The notes under the pieces are model-generated. The model saw only the letters and a list, made by a program, of their open reading frames with translations. It made no database searches and had not been told where the DNA came from. From positions 126,673,268 to 126,737,267 of the forward strand of contig OX422220.1 in the NCBI GenBank assembly GCA_949130495.1: a stretch of DNA of 64,000 bases, written 5' to 3'. Made by a program: the position numbers and the translations under genes. Positions 23,700-35,941 of the stretch are shown here, one piece after another. This stretch comes from Sambucus nigra (Eukaryota; Streptophyta; Magnoliopsida; Dipsacales; Adoxaceae). The number at the start of each line of letters is the position of its first letter. The first letter of the stretch is position 1.

Positions 23700-24970
23700 C
23701 ATAGTTGTCGAAAGACCTGACCCAGTCATTATCTGCTCGTCGAGGCCCACAAACTTTCCCTGCTTAGATGGAACACCGAAGGTTTTCCATGGAATGATAA
23801 TCCCCGACCAACCTACGAAAAACCACTACGCCCCTCCGTAGTGCCAAACATAACGAGCCATCTCTGCCCGGTCTCCTCTGCTAAGATCTTAGCCACTACC
23901 TTCTTTTATAGCCATTCCATATACTCCCCAGAAATATGAAAAACCCTGCCAGCAGATTGAGAAGGACAGGTTGATGATCGACGATTCTACCACAGAGAGC
24001 CCAATCGCATGCGCAAGCCTTCAGTCAAATCCTCTATAAGAGAGAAATTCACGGTATGAGAAGGAACAATTTGCACCCATATGACTTGACGCGGGAGCCA
24101 ACAAGGAAAATAAAATGATGTATGTCAAAGACAAACTAATCGAACATATAGGTATTCCCACAGTTCCAGAATGGGCTGCAACTCCCCCCACTATGGCATT
24201 GACCAGCGTAGACATTGAGCTTCATGCTCGACAAACTAATTTACCCAGTTCTTTATGGATGGGCCAAAGCTGATAAAATAATGAGTGAAGTAATTCATCA
24301 CAGCTGCCAATGGATATTAATAGGGAACAGCCAAAATAGAATCTTTATGCCAGTCACATGAACACCATAAACTGGATATTCTCTCAGAAAATAAGAACGA
24401 CCTTCTCGCCATGCATATAGACCATTTAGAGTTTTTGTCAGTATCACCACAGTAGGATTGCAATAATATGACATTCACACTGTAATAGTAGCCAACTAAG
24501 GGTCCACCATCACGTCCCCGGTCACCAGAAGTATCTTCAAAGTTAAGCCTAAGGCAACGGCTTCGGCATGGCTTGCATCATGGAAATCCTACAGAGGCAC
24601 ATAATACAGTATAGCTGGGAGAAAGATCATTTCCCGAGTAACAAATGGCCGAGACGCCAAAGGAGAAATGTGGAGAAATCCTACTAATAGCTCCCGAGGA
24701 GATCGAAACAATTAGGGCATGGCCGCCGCCACATTGGGATTAACCATCAACATAGCTAAAAAATTCTCATAATTTGGACATAACTCATCCAAGCCAAAGC
24801 AAAAAAAAATATGATCCTTGGGATACCAAAATTGTTCTGCCGCTGCCAGCATGTTTCAGTCGATGGGTCGATTGTGCTACAAAAAATCCCGACGCATGTT
24901 AAAAACATCGTAATCTATATTGTACAGACACTTCTCGAGATATAAAGAAAATCATGCACTCATGGGAAGG
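23700..24970 (-). pseudogene. antisense accessory gene 1: DUF7745 / mobile-domain-like, decayed
   Basis: On the minus strand, in one main frame with scattered stops, come LAAAEQFWYPKDHIFFCFG and LDELCPNYENFLAML (24,850-24,750), then AEAVALGLTLKILLVTGDVMVDP (about 24,570-24,510), and PTVVILTKTLNGLYAWREG followed by LFWLFPI (24,450-24,330). The order (entry motif, ...EFxLCPxxEEFxAIL, a membrane-like alpha helix, then LxETLxGLD with CxG) is that of the DUF7745 / aminotransferase-like plant mobile domain proteins found in plant retrotransposons. It lies just after pol and runs against it. A TATA box sits upstream at 25,061-25,069. At least eight stops make it a pseudogene. The assignment is by motif memory. 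Confidence 0.55.
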
Positions 24971-25060
24971 GATATTTTGGAAATAATAAGACAGAATGCA
25001 AGAAATAAGCAAGAAAGGAGAGAAAATGTGAAAGGGCAAAGAAACCTCACCACCTTACCC

Positions 25061-25069
25061 CCTTTTATA
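25061..25069 (-). promoter_or_regulatory. TATA box of antisense gene 1
   Basis: Minus-strand TATAAAAGG, followed by GGGTAAGG, lies about 100 bp before the first coding traces of the antisense gene. Upstream (25,186-25,228) are two TGCC-N4-GGCA-like boxes, including the palindromic-armed ATGCCGATTGGCAT at 25,215-25,228. Confidence 0.55.
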
Positions 25070-25589
25070 CTTGAAAACTTTGTCAAAAAACAAGATGTCT
25101 ATAAATTTTAATGAAAGATCTATCCCACAAAAGGACACTAAGACGTAGGAAAGTGCAATAAAATCCCTAAGGTGATTTGACATGACCCATATGCCAATAG
25201 GGCGGATAAGGGGTATGCCGATTGGCATCCCCTTATTTTAGAAAATTATATTTTTCTTTTTTTGTCAAAATAAAAAATATAAAAATAAATCCCTATTCAA
25301 AAAATATTTGGGTTGTTTCTTCTTAGATTATACATTTACTCATCCTCTCTCAAAACAAGTTTTCTCTTGAGTTATTTTAAAAAATCCTATCCTTTTTACG
25401 GTCTCAACAACAAAGTAAAAAATGCATGTAGATTACATTATTTAAAGCAAAGATGAATAAAAATCTGATTCATTTTATATATATTGCACCTCGCTTCACT
25501 ACGCTTTTTGAAGAAAAAAGAAAAAAATAGATAAAGCAATAAAAACAACGGGACTCAGATCGAAACCCCAAACTCACCCTTTATCTCTC

Positions 25590-26234
25590 TCTAAGACCCC
25601 CATCCCTACAACGAGTGCACTTCCCCCAACAATGAGATGAAGAACCTCCACTACCTGATCAAGATCCCTCCTTAAATGCAGCAGACGTCACCAGGTAGGA
25701 AGGAACCAAAATAGAATCCCGAATATAGGTCGTCATAAACGCAACCCAGTCTCAGATGTCCCTCATCGAAGTAGTCGACACCCAGTCATGCTGCAAGAAA
25801 AACAAAAGGGCAAATCAATCAGTCTAATGAAAAAGAGAAATAAAAAAGATAAAGGACAAAGAAATGAAAAGATATATCTCTAGCTCAAGGACGTCCTCCG
25901 TCAGCCCCAACATCATCGTGTCCACTGCCTTAGGGCAGTGCTGAATGCGTAATGATCCCCCTCCATCTATTTTGATATTGTAGGAAGGAGGAGCAAGATG
26001 GATGAATGGAACCTTCGTCTTCGATGACAATGATGCACCACTAGTGCTGTGGGCAGACCCCACCGGCCGACACGTACCCCTACCCGAAGTCGTAGGAGGT
26101 GGAAGCATGATCACAACATAATAGATATAGGAGGGAATTTGCCATCTTATTACGAAGTCAAGGTATTCGTAAGTCACCACCGTGTTAGTATAGGACGAGT
26201 AGGGATCACCAATCATCTCCACAACCCTAGGCTC
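25590..26234 (-). pseudogene. antisense accessory gene 2 (PMD-like), 3' exons, copy A
   Basis: The minus frame from 26,234 reads EPRVVEMIGDPYSSYTN, then VTYEYLDFVIRWQIPSYIYY and a Gly/Ser/Thr-rich tail to EDVLELE. It matches copy B (34,607-35,258) and continues the part at 48,095-49,598. After LELE the splice donor is ATATATC here but GTATATC in copy B, so the donor is lost in A. A last exon begins after TTGCAG near 25,794 and holds a Ser/Gly-rich tail with stops. The open frame starts inside the neighbouring LTR (26,282), giving a 152-residue LTR-PMD fusion frame. Confidence 0.6.
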
Positions 26235-27044
26235 TGTAACACCCCACTTAATTAAATACAGGGTGATCAGTCGTATACCCAATTAAATCAGAGCATACGG
26301 TTGGTTCATTCCTAGTATCACTGTTGAAAAATATTTTCTTTTTGTTAATCACCTAATACTCAATTAAGCTGGTGTTAAAGATTTTCAAATTTTAATTTAA
26401 TACAATCTCATTTTACCATTACAACCAATTTCATGTAATCCATTCCACAACAATGCATAATAGATAAGTAACATCACAACTGAATTAAATGTAACTGGAA
26501 TAAACTCCACAGTTTAAATATCTCGATACAACAATCCAAATAAACTGAATGTATCAAAACTGACATAAGTAATACCATTGTCTGAGATAGAATCGAAATA
26601 ACTAGAATCCTTGGGCGACATGCCCTACGTGAACTAGCTACTACGAATGTATGAATCAAGAGAATAAAAGCATCTAAGAAATTTCTGAAACTCCATAGCA
26701 TCCATAGTATGTAAAGTATCCAATCCTCTATCCCTGGCATTCTTGTGATTGGACACCTAATACAGAAGATACAAGGGAGGTGAGAATATGCAAGAAAATG
26801 GGTCAAAGCTCGATGGTAAAATATTTTTAAAAATAACAAGTTATTAACAAGTGGAATTAAACAATTATTATGTACATGTTAGATTCTCGAACTCTCTCGT
26901 GAGATTCTCACCTCTCATCTAGTGTGCATGGCTAACGTACCTTTAAACCATACTAGTTACTATTCCCATGCTTACTAGTTCTTTCTAGTCTAACATCTAA
27001 ACATAGCTCAATATCGTTCCCACGTATTTATCTCACAGTATAAG

Positions 27045-27084
<40 letters not shown>

Positions 27085-27628
27085 AATTTCTTTTTAACAT
27101 GGATAATCACTTTTTCAATTTAATATAATTAAGTGTTCACCAACTTAATTCGTTTCATATTTCATTATCATTCATGTTTACCTAATTCACACAGCAGATA
27201 ATATCACAAGTATATATATATACATTCACTCTATTATATATATATACAACACTGCACCTCGAGACTTAGTTGCGGTGCATGCATACTCTACTATCATGTC
27301 CGGGTACATCTCATTATGATACAAAGGACTGTTGGTTCGGTATATCCCTCGAACCATAAGTAACAAACAAAAATATTGGAGGTGAGCATAGTCCTAAGCC
27401 TTTGGTCTACACAAATACCTACGCACCCACATGACCATTCAATACCATTGTTTTCACACATGGCAATCCAACCTAAGTCCTATGTTCTAAGGCACTAGTA
27501 AAAAAATCACCCCTAAGGCTCATCAGGATATGACTTCCCTCAACGCGCAATCCTCCCGTCGATAGCAAGTAGGCTATGTATGTTATACACATAAATCATC
27601 ATATAGGTATACACTCAACCTATATATA
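26235..27628 (-). repeat. chromovirus LTR, truncated copy A
   Basis: The plus-strand start TGTAACACCCCACTTAATTA matches the LTR ends at 35,259 and 45,059. The copy continues through the ATATAT microsatellite (27,048-27,082), TGCACCTCGAGACTTAG and CCTAAGGCTCATCAGGATAT to CTCAACCTATATATA. There it breaks off, after about 1.4 of the roughly 3.0-3.2 kb. It is flanked on the left by GGCTC (26,230-26,234), the same as copy B. Confidence 0.9.
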
Positions 27629-28029
27629 TCTATATAATAAGGAGCAAAAGGTTTTCACTATTCCATAAGTTGATAACTTAATTAGAGGTTTAAATTTTTC
27701 CACCTCCCTCTAAAATGAAGGGTTGGGATTGTTTCCCCCTCTTTTGCCATTCTCAATTTCACTTTAATTCAAAATAAGGGGTGTTTTGGTAAAATCTCGC
27801 TCCAAAGACATCATTCATTCATAACCACTCCACACTCAAGTCAATTAATCACACTCTCTCTCTCTCTCTCTCTCCATCCCTCTTCGACACTGCCCATTGA
27901 AGCTCTTTCAATAGGTAACCTATCCTTTTATTTCTCTCTTTCTCCATCCTCAGCTCCACGCTTCCACCATCACCTCTATCTTCATCCAACAGGCAGTCTC
28001 TCCTTCTTCATTCCATTTTTCCATTCTAA

Positions 28030-28500
28030 TTTTGGGTTTTGCATTTTGATGAAAGATAAGAATTATTTTTCCATTCTAATTTTGGGTGTGCTTTTGCTTT
28101 TGAAAATTAATTTAAATTTGAAGATATAATTTGCAGTAGATGTATTCGCCCTCTCTCTCTAATTCGGTTTTGCGTTTTGTGTTTTTTAGGGTTTTGCATT
28201 TTGATGAAAGATAAGTACTAATTTAAGGTTTTTCTTTTGATTTTGAAAATGAGTTAGGTTTCTATTTGTTTTATCTAGATTTGTAGATATAATTTGCAGT
28301 AGATCTATTCTCTCTCTCTTTCTAATTCGTTTTTTTTATAGTTTAAGGGTCTCTCACAAATTTGGTGTTTAGTTAGTGCCATTTTGTGTAAAAGTTTGAT
28401 TTTGTAGGTACTAGCTTGGGTTTTCACGAATTTGGTGTTTAAATTGCAGGTATTAACGTGGGTTTTCATGAATTTGGTGTTTAAATTGTAGGTACTAACT
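28030..28500 (+). repeat. short direct repeats within the 6.6-kb block
   Basis: TTTTGCATTTTGATGAAAGA occurs at about 28,037 and 28,193, and GATATAATTTGCAGTAGAT at about 28,123 and 28,286. A roughly 50-bp unit with GAATTTGGTGTTTAAATTG occurs twice in tandem (about 28,420-28,500), with a third partial copy at 28,360. All are non-coding, probably local duplications of a UTR or intron. Confidence 0.75.
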
Positions 28501-31431
28501 TGCGTTGTTATTTTTTTATTGATCTTTCTTTGATGTAATTGTGCTATACATGAAAATGAGTTAGGTATTTGAATGGTACAATACATTGTTTTGGGTGTTT
28601 AATTCTTATTGTATGTAATCGGTAATGATCTGCTATTTGGCGAGGACATTTCTAATTGTATAATATTGTTATGTGTATGTGATGTATACAGAACACATAT
28701 GAAATCGCAATTTGATTTTAGTTGTGGATGTTTAATTGGGAATATAATCTTGACAAGGGTTTTTTACCATTTGTATAATACAGAACACACATGTATAATA
28801 CTTTTTTTCCATTTGTTGGGACTGCATTTTAGGGTTTTAAGATTGGGCATGGTAAATATATGGTTACATCCAATTCAAATCCAGTTGTAAGTTATAATTA
28901 CTACCATGTATTGTATATTGTTTCTTTTTCAGATATAATCTTCTTTTTTTCCATATGTTTACTTTATTGCAGGTGAATATACGATTTTATCCATAAGTGC
29001 ACCTCCTGTTGTAAGTTTTAATTGTTACCATGTATTGTATATTTTTACTTTTATATATAAATGAATTACTAACTGTTATTTTACAATTTTCACAATTTTG
29101 GATCAACAATTTTGGTATATGAGTTTTAATAACTTGGTATAATCACTCTCCTTGGATGATTACATGACTTTAATGTTTTAAAGTACCTAGATAAGTTGTA
29201 ATTTTGCGCATGCTAATTACTCTTAATAATATGTAGCTTTAACATGAGTTGATAAATTGATTGTACTTCAATTCAACCGTTAATTTTCAAACTCATTGTA
29301 CTGAAATGGTTTTGGTTAAATGTATGAAATGACCAAAAGGGGAAGAAGGTTTAATTGAATAGAAATGATAAAGGGTGTGGGCAATCTCTGCTGCAGAGAA
29401 AGGGTGTTTACAAGTTACGAAGTGTGAGTACTTGTTGCACCTGACACATCCACCCCAGCTGATTTAGGAAATCTGTCAATGAAGTCCATATTGACTTGCT
29501 TACTACTAATTTGTGGAAAGGACAATCACGGTGTCACCAGCCCCCTCTTACTATTGATTGACCCTTGAAGCATTAAATCACGTTTAATGTTCCCATTAAC
29601 TATCACTCTTGACTTGTTAGATTCTCTTTAACACTCCATCTGATAATTGTAGTAGTTTGACATTAAGGCAAGCCCAACCATGTTTTTTCACTCACTCAAT
29701 AGCATTCACTCAATAGTACTAACTATGTTGAATTTCCCCCATGTTTTTGCATTATTGAGGTGTGCCAAAGATACTGACACGTGTTTTATTATTTTTTTGC
29801 TAACTTCTCATTTTAAAGATCAGTTATTAATCTTTTTTGTTGTTGTTAATATCATTTATGTCACCTTATGTACAATGGCTTACTAACATTTTTATTTTCT
29901 ATATCAAAAGAACCGCATAGCACTGTACTTTCTATATAAAATAAGAACATTAAATGCCTTTAATGTCCAAAGTTGAGCTGATGGTGTTTGAAAGCAAAGG
30001 CAAAGCTTTGTGAGTAATTTTGGCAAAGCTTTGTATATAGTGATTCCTAGCACAACTTTACTATTATTGATTTTTTTTCATTTCATTTATTAGTTCTTTA
30101 GTTTGTTTGGTGCAAATTTTTCCCACCTTAAATGTCTTTGATGGCACGAAGAGAGCTTTGACAATATCTATGGTTGAGATAATGGTGATGATGAGGTCAC
30201 GAATATGTCACCGACATCTACTTTGCTTTGTTTCGGCCATACTGTTTTAAGCAAAAATGTCTAAGAGAATATTAGAGGTCGGGACCAAAATCCTCACTCA
30301 TGAAATGTGCTAGACGACAATGTTTGGTAGTTTTAACTTGAAAATTAAAATTTGTAAAGATTTTTCATTTTATGTAATTGTTTATTCCTGATTGAGTAAA
30401 ACTTTACATGTTCATGATGGTAATTGAGCATAACCTTAGTGTTTATACTACTTTATATCTATGGTTTACAGTTATAGATTTGTTATTTAGTTGAATGCAA
30501 TGCAGTTTAGTAATTTTAGATCTATGGTTTATAGTTGTACTTTAGACCTATGGTTTATAGTTTAGTAATTTTTGGTCAATGCCATGTTGGAGACTTTTGC
30601 ATAAAATTCAATGCAAATTGGCAACTATACTTAATGTTTACTGAGTTTTGTCATTGGTGGTTCAATTATATGATTAAACATGTGTCTGCAAGTCTGTATG
30701 GTGTTGTTGTCATATATGTTGGCTGATACATATTATATTTTTGTTCATTGCATTTTTACACTCTGTTTGCAGTCTACAGTATTTTCTTTAAGAATCATTC
30801 AAAAATATAGCTATCTAATCATATTAGACAAGGTAATGGGCGCGTATATTTTGTTGAGATATATATGTGTGTTGTTTGGTGGAGCCACAAATAACAGTTA
30901 ATGTTATATGTGCCACTACAAATATTTCTAAGTATGCTATACAAACTAGTGCGGGGTCTAACTGAAAATTCGTACCGGGGCCTAACTGGTTATTCCTTTT
31001 GTTATCTTCATTCCTTGATTTTGTTTGGAGTAACCATTTAGAGAATACCAGTCAGAATTTGATAGAGTTGTATCACAATGTACAATGCTTTCCCAGTCAG
31101 TTTTTTTATTTAATCTATTTCACTAATTTAGCTCAGTTGATTTATGATGCCAGTAGTTATCAAATCCGTCTCTTTAAGACAATTATAAAGAGTGTAGACA
31201 TTTGAAATACTATCCATGTAGAAGCGTTTGAAATACAGTTCATCTAGAAGCATTTGAATGTCATATACTTTGTTGTTAGTTTATTTGTTTGTTCTCATTT
31301 CAGCAAACTCAAGGAAGCTTCAAAGAAACTTCATTTGTTTTCTGAAAAGTACTAAAACGTACCGAGGAAGTGTCAAAGAAACATCGTATCTCGCTCTCAC
31401 TTACAAATTCAACATCTCACTTCAAAGAAAT

Positions 31432-31556
31432 TGTATCCACGGTATTTCATCAAAATGTGTAATAAGTTCAATAATAAAGTCATCACTTTGTATTGTATCC
31501 AAGGGATTTCGTCAAAATGTGTAATAGGTTCAATAATAAAGTCATCACTTTGTATA
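31432..31556 (+). repeat. tandem duplication of about 62 bp
   Basis: Two adjacent copies share TTGTATCCA, ATTTC(A/G)TCAAAATGTGTAAT and AATAAAGTCATCACTTTGTA, with about three differences. The overlapping short open frames with repeated GISSKCV simply translate the repeat. Confidence 0.85.
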
Positions 31557-31668
31557 TTAATATTTCTAATATATGGTTTTCTTGAATCAAAGTTCACAAT
31601 TATTCTTATTTTCTTTCAGTCAAACAATCAATCAATTGTTATAGTTTTTGTATTACAGTAAATGAGAG

Positions 31669-32120
31669 ATGAATTTTATAAGTACCCTGCTATTTTGTGC
31701 CGAGGCATATTCGTTCATCAATCTTGATTCAATCAAAACGTATCAAGCAACATACACAGATTACTCTCTTTCTATTCTACTAGATCCAAAGACAAGTTTC
31801 ATTACTTCATCCTCTGCCCCTGCTCAAACCTTAATCTATCCCATCTCTAATTTTTCTATCAAACACAAAAGGGAGAAAATCACTCAACACCTACTCCTAT
31901 CGTGGTTAGTTGATGGAACAGATATAATAGCTGCAGCAAGTGACTCCTGCCATAAATCATAGCTGCAACAAGCTAACGAAGCAGCAGTAAAGGTAGTTGC
32001 CAAAAAAGAGGAAGAAAGAGTGGCTGATCTGAAAAGAATTAGAGGGGAAATATTAGAGGTATTTCAAAAGGATCTCATTTTTATGGAATTCTGTTTGGGA
32101 TACTAATGCTTTAAAAAAAT
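31669..32120 (+). other. open stretch of unknown identity
   Basis: A 97-codon plus frame (31,669-31,962) ends in TAG. The same frame continues as LQQANEAAVKVVAKKEEERV and DLKRIRGEILEVFQKD, giving an alpha-helical, charged segment to about 32,070. I do not recognise the family. It may be a captured exon. A further open stretch near 32,200-32,310, containing DDDSQETSKLIELGFVS, reads like coding sequence but is also unidentified. Confidence 0.3.
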
Positions 32121-34606
32121 TCAATATGACAGCAGTTTAAAATATACTGATGTATTAAATGAGCTGATGCAACATTATTTACTAAACAAATTTCAAGGTA
32201 TGTCGGCAGTGTGTTGAAGATGATGATTCACAAGAAACTTCAAAACTAATTGAGCTTGGATTTGTTTCCACCTCGGCTCATACTGCACAGTACCCTTACA
32301 TCATCCCTTGGAGAAATGGTAAGTTATGTAATCAACACCTTTTTCATTTGACCTTCTCTTGGTTTATGTATTTTTTATGCTTCTTTCTATTATGAATGAT
32401 GAAAACTTTCTTGATCGTGTAATGTTGTAATGGAGTCTTCTTTGGTTTATAAGGAATTCAACAGTTTTTTATTTATAATTCAATTAGCTACTTAGATGCA
32501 GTATGTGAATATAAGGTTTGGAACACAACTGCCACCTTTACCAATTCTAGACTAGAGCTTCGTATGGATATGAACTCGTTGTACATATAGGGTCGATCAT
32601 CTTTTGTGGTGTTGAACCTATATCATTGGCCATATTTTGGAAAGAGTGGGGACTGCATTTCTCTATCTCCTGTTTCTTTAATGAAATTGAGCATTATAAT
32701 GGATATTTTTTGTGTCAATTGTTATTTGACTAAAATTTGTTATTTAGTACGACTTTTAGCACCTAATATAACCTAATATGTATTATACTTTTGATATGAG
32801 GGTTTATAGGCATTGGTCTGATAAGAAACTAGAAGAGATTACATAATGAGATTGGAGGATTGTGGAGGTTAGGATGAGATTAAATTAAGGTCTGAGCTCC
32901 TAAAGGCTGTGGAGAGTGCTAGGTATAAAACCCCTTCCCATATTCAAATGGACTTTGTATGCTATCATCATTGATAATTTGTTGTCCCCTGTTTTGGAGC
33001 TTTCGGACTATCTTTCTACCGATTTTTAAGTTTTTCTTCTTAATGTGCTGTAACCAAACTATTGCAGAGTAGGAAAATTAATATTGTTATAGATCATTTC
33101 CAATTTGTGTAATTTAGAGTTCTGTCATGGATGCACATGCTTTTTTTAAATCCCACGTGTTTGTGTTCACTCCGATAATTTCCACTAATGTTTGTGTCTC
33201 GACTTCAATTTATTATGAGACTCATACTATTTTTGGTGATTTCTTTTAGTTTTGTTGACCTGAGTTATATGTTTATGATGCAGATGTGAGGAGGAGAGAC
33301 CCCACGAATGGGCGTAGTGGTTCATTTTGCTAGCTCCCGTTGAAATTTATCTAGCTCCAAAGACAAGTTAGTCAGTGAAGTCTTCAAAATGCAATTCCAT
33401 TATGTGAATTGTATTCAAATACTTTTTTCTTAATTTTTTTTTGGTAATGTTGATAGTATGGGGATACCCGTACATTGAAGTCACATGTGAACTCTTAAAA
33501 ATTGAATCAAATGTAAGCAACATTTCTTTGTTTTACAAATTCTATGGTATAGTGTATTGTTGACACATTGTATTGTTGGTAACATTATGGTACTATGCTT
33601 GATGAGAATAAAGAGCAAGAGTTTGTACTATCAATCTTCACATCTACTTTTTCAGTTTATTTTAATTGGTTCCTAATTTAAATTATTATTTTGTACATAA
33701 TGATGTTTCCTAGGCATGATATGCAGTGTCTATTACACAGATTATTTAGGCGTGATACATTAGCGAGTCTTAGGCATGGTATAGTAGCATACTTGGAAGA
33801 AAGTTGGAAGAAAATATATCAGCGTGTCTTAGGCATGGTATATTAGCGTGTCTTAATCATGGAAATGTGATACGTACATACTTTTGAAGAAAGTTATAGC
33901 CGTGCCCATGCCATGGGTTGTTGGAGTATTTTTATTTCTTAAACAGGGTGGACACTCCTATAACGAAGGGAACTATGCCAATTTTTTTAATATTATTTAC
34001 AATTATTTGTGTTATATAAAAATCTTTTCGATTTAAATTATATTTGAATGTTGTTGAAGTGTTTCTAATATCTTAAATAGGGTGGATAGTCCGATAAAAA
34101 GAGGAAATTTTATCCAAAATTTTAAAATTGTTTACAATTATTTGAGCTATAAAAAAATATGACTTAAATTATACACGATTCAATGCTTTGGAAAGTTTTC
34201 TCCTTGCCTTCAGGCACGATTCAATGGGGCGGACAAGGGGTATGCTGATTGGCATCCCCTTATTTTAGAAAATTCCATTTTTCCTTTTTTGTCAAAATAA
34301 AAAATATAAAAATAAATCCCTATTCAAAAAATATTTGGGTTGTTTCTTCTTAGATTATACATTTACTCATCCTCTCTCAAAATAAGTTTTCTCTTGAGTT
34401 ATTTTAAAAAATCCCATCCTTTTTACGGTCTCAACAACAAAGTAAAAAATGCATATAGATTACGTCATTTAAAGCAAATATAAATAAAAATGTGATTCAT
34501 TCTAGATATATTGCCACTGACCTCACTACGCTTTTTTAGGAAAAAGAAAAAAATAGATAAAGCAATAAAAACAACGTGACTCAGCCCGAAACCCCAAACT
34601 CTCCTT

Positions 34607-35258
34607 TTATCTCTCTCTAAGACCCCCATCCCTATAACGAGTGCACTTCCCCCGACAATGAGCTGGGGAGCCTCCACTACCTGATCCAGATCCCTCCTTA
34701 GAAGTAGCAGACATCACCAGACAGGAAGGAACCGGAATAGAATCCCGAATATAGGACATCGCAGAAGAAACCCATTCTTTAATGTCCCTCATCCAAGTAG
34801 TCGACACCCGGACATGCTGCAAGAAAAATAAAGGACAAATCAATCAGTCTAATGAAAAAGATAAATCAGAAAGATAAAGGAAAAGAAATGAAAAGATATA
34901 CCTCTAGCTGAAGGACGTCCTCCGTCAGCACCAACATCGCAGTATCCACCGCCTTAGGGCAGTGCTGAATGCGTAATGATCCCCCTCCATCTAGTTTGAT
35001 ATTGTAGGAAGGAGGATCAAGCTAGATGAATGGAACCTCCGTCTCCAATGACAATGATGCACCACTAGTGCTGTGGGCAGACCCCACTGGCCGACTCATA
35101 CGCCTGCCCGAAGTTGTAGGAGACGGAAGCATCCTCACTACATAATAAATACATGAGGGCATTGGCCATCTCGTTACAATGTCAAGGTATTCGTAAGTCA
35201 CCACCGTGTTAGTATAGGACGAGTAGGGCTCACCAATCATCTCCACAACCTTAGGCTC
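34607..35258 (-). pseudogene. antisense accessory gene 2 (PMD-like), 3' exons, copy B
   Basis: The frame starting at the target duplication reads EPKVVEMIGEPYSSYTNTV, then a Ser/Gly-rich tail. A TAG at about 35,019-35,021 interrupts it where copy A has a His codon. The exon ends QLE before a good donor, GTATATC (about 34,900). The last exon starts after CTTGCAG near 34,816 and encodes HVRVSTTWMRDIKEWVSS and a GSGSGSGG-containing tail to 34,607. The phase is the same as the upstream part at 48,099, so the two were one gene before the chromovirus insertion. Confidence 0.65.
35254..35258. repeat. target site duplication GGCTC of chromovirus, left copy
   Basis: GGCTC here and GCCTC at 48,095-48,099 differ at one base. 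Reading the PMD frame across the site with one copy removed keeps phase, which supports the pairing. Confidence 0.6.
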
Positions 35259-35941
35259 TATAGCACTCCGCTCAATTAAATACCCAGTGATCAGTTATCT
35301 ACCCAATTAAATCAGAGCATACAGTTGGTTCATTCCTAGCATCACTGTCGAAAAATATTTTCTTTTTGTTAATCCCCTAATAGTCAATTAAGCTGGTGTT
35401 AAAGACTTTAAAATTTTAATTTAATACAATCTCATTTTAACATTACAACCAATTTCATGTTATCCATTCCACAACAATGCATAATAGATAAGTAGCATCA
35501 CAACTGAATTAAATGTAACTAGAATAAACTACCAGTTTAAATATCTCGATACAACAATCAAAATAAACCGAATGTATCAAAACTGACATAAGTAATACCA
35601 CCGTCTGAGATAGAATCGAAATAACTTGAATCCTTAGGCGACATGCCCTACATGAACAAGCTACTACTAATGTATGAATCAAGAGAATAAAAGTGTCTAA
35701 GAAAAGTCTGCAACTCCATAGCATCCATAGTATGTAAAGTATCTAATCCTCTATCCCTAGCGTTCTTATGATTGGAAACCTAATAGAGAAGATACAAGGG
35801 AGGTGAGAATTTGCAAGAAAACGGGTCAAAGCTCGATGGTAAAATATTTTTAAGAATAGCAAGTGATTAACAAGTGGAATTAAATAATTATTATATACAT
35901 GTTAGATTCTCGAACTCTCTCTTGAGATTCTCACCTCTCAT

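Larger units (their letters stand above)
25195..27628. repeat. duplicated block, copy A (PMD 3' part plus chromovirus LTR end)
   Basis: This block repeats at 34,222-35,941 and onward at 38,871 (after the nested solo LTR), offset by about 9.03 kb. Both copies contain the same PMD/LTR junction, so the duplication happened after the chromovirus had inserted. Copy A ends abruptly inside the LTR at 27,628, where Helitron-like sequence begins. Confidence 0.85.
27629..34221. mobile_element. unassigned 6.6-kb block with Helitron-like left end
   Basis: It begins TCTATATAATAAGGAGC right after an A, which fits the 5' TC terminus and A/T target of plant Helitrons. Downstream is a UTR-like leader: a (TC)n tract at 27,853-27,875 and CT-rich sequence to about 28,020. 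A clear CTRR end with hairpin is not found near 34,221. The best hairpins are CCCATGCCATGGG at about 33,903 and GCCTTCAGGC at about 34,206. No Rep/helicase domain is recognisable. Exon/intron-like TTGCAG and GGTAAT words are scattered through it, so captured gene pieces are possible. Two roughly 130-bp related segments end it (about 33,938-34,030 and 34,072-34,165). Confidence 0.35.
34222..35258. repeat. duplicated block, copy B
   Basis: Homologous to 25,195-26,234, beginning CAATGGGGCGGACAAGGGG, and then continuing into the chromovirus LTR. It retains the TGCTGATTGGCA promoter-like box (34,242-34,255), but the antisense gene 1 body to its left is absent. Confidence 0.85.

Noticed and set aside
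33898..33925. CCCATGCCATGGG hairpin as a Helitron 3' end
   Set aside because: No CTRR terminus follows within the usual distance, and sequence after it is not the continuation of the target LTR.
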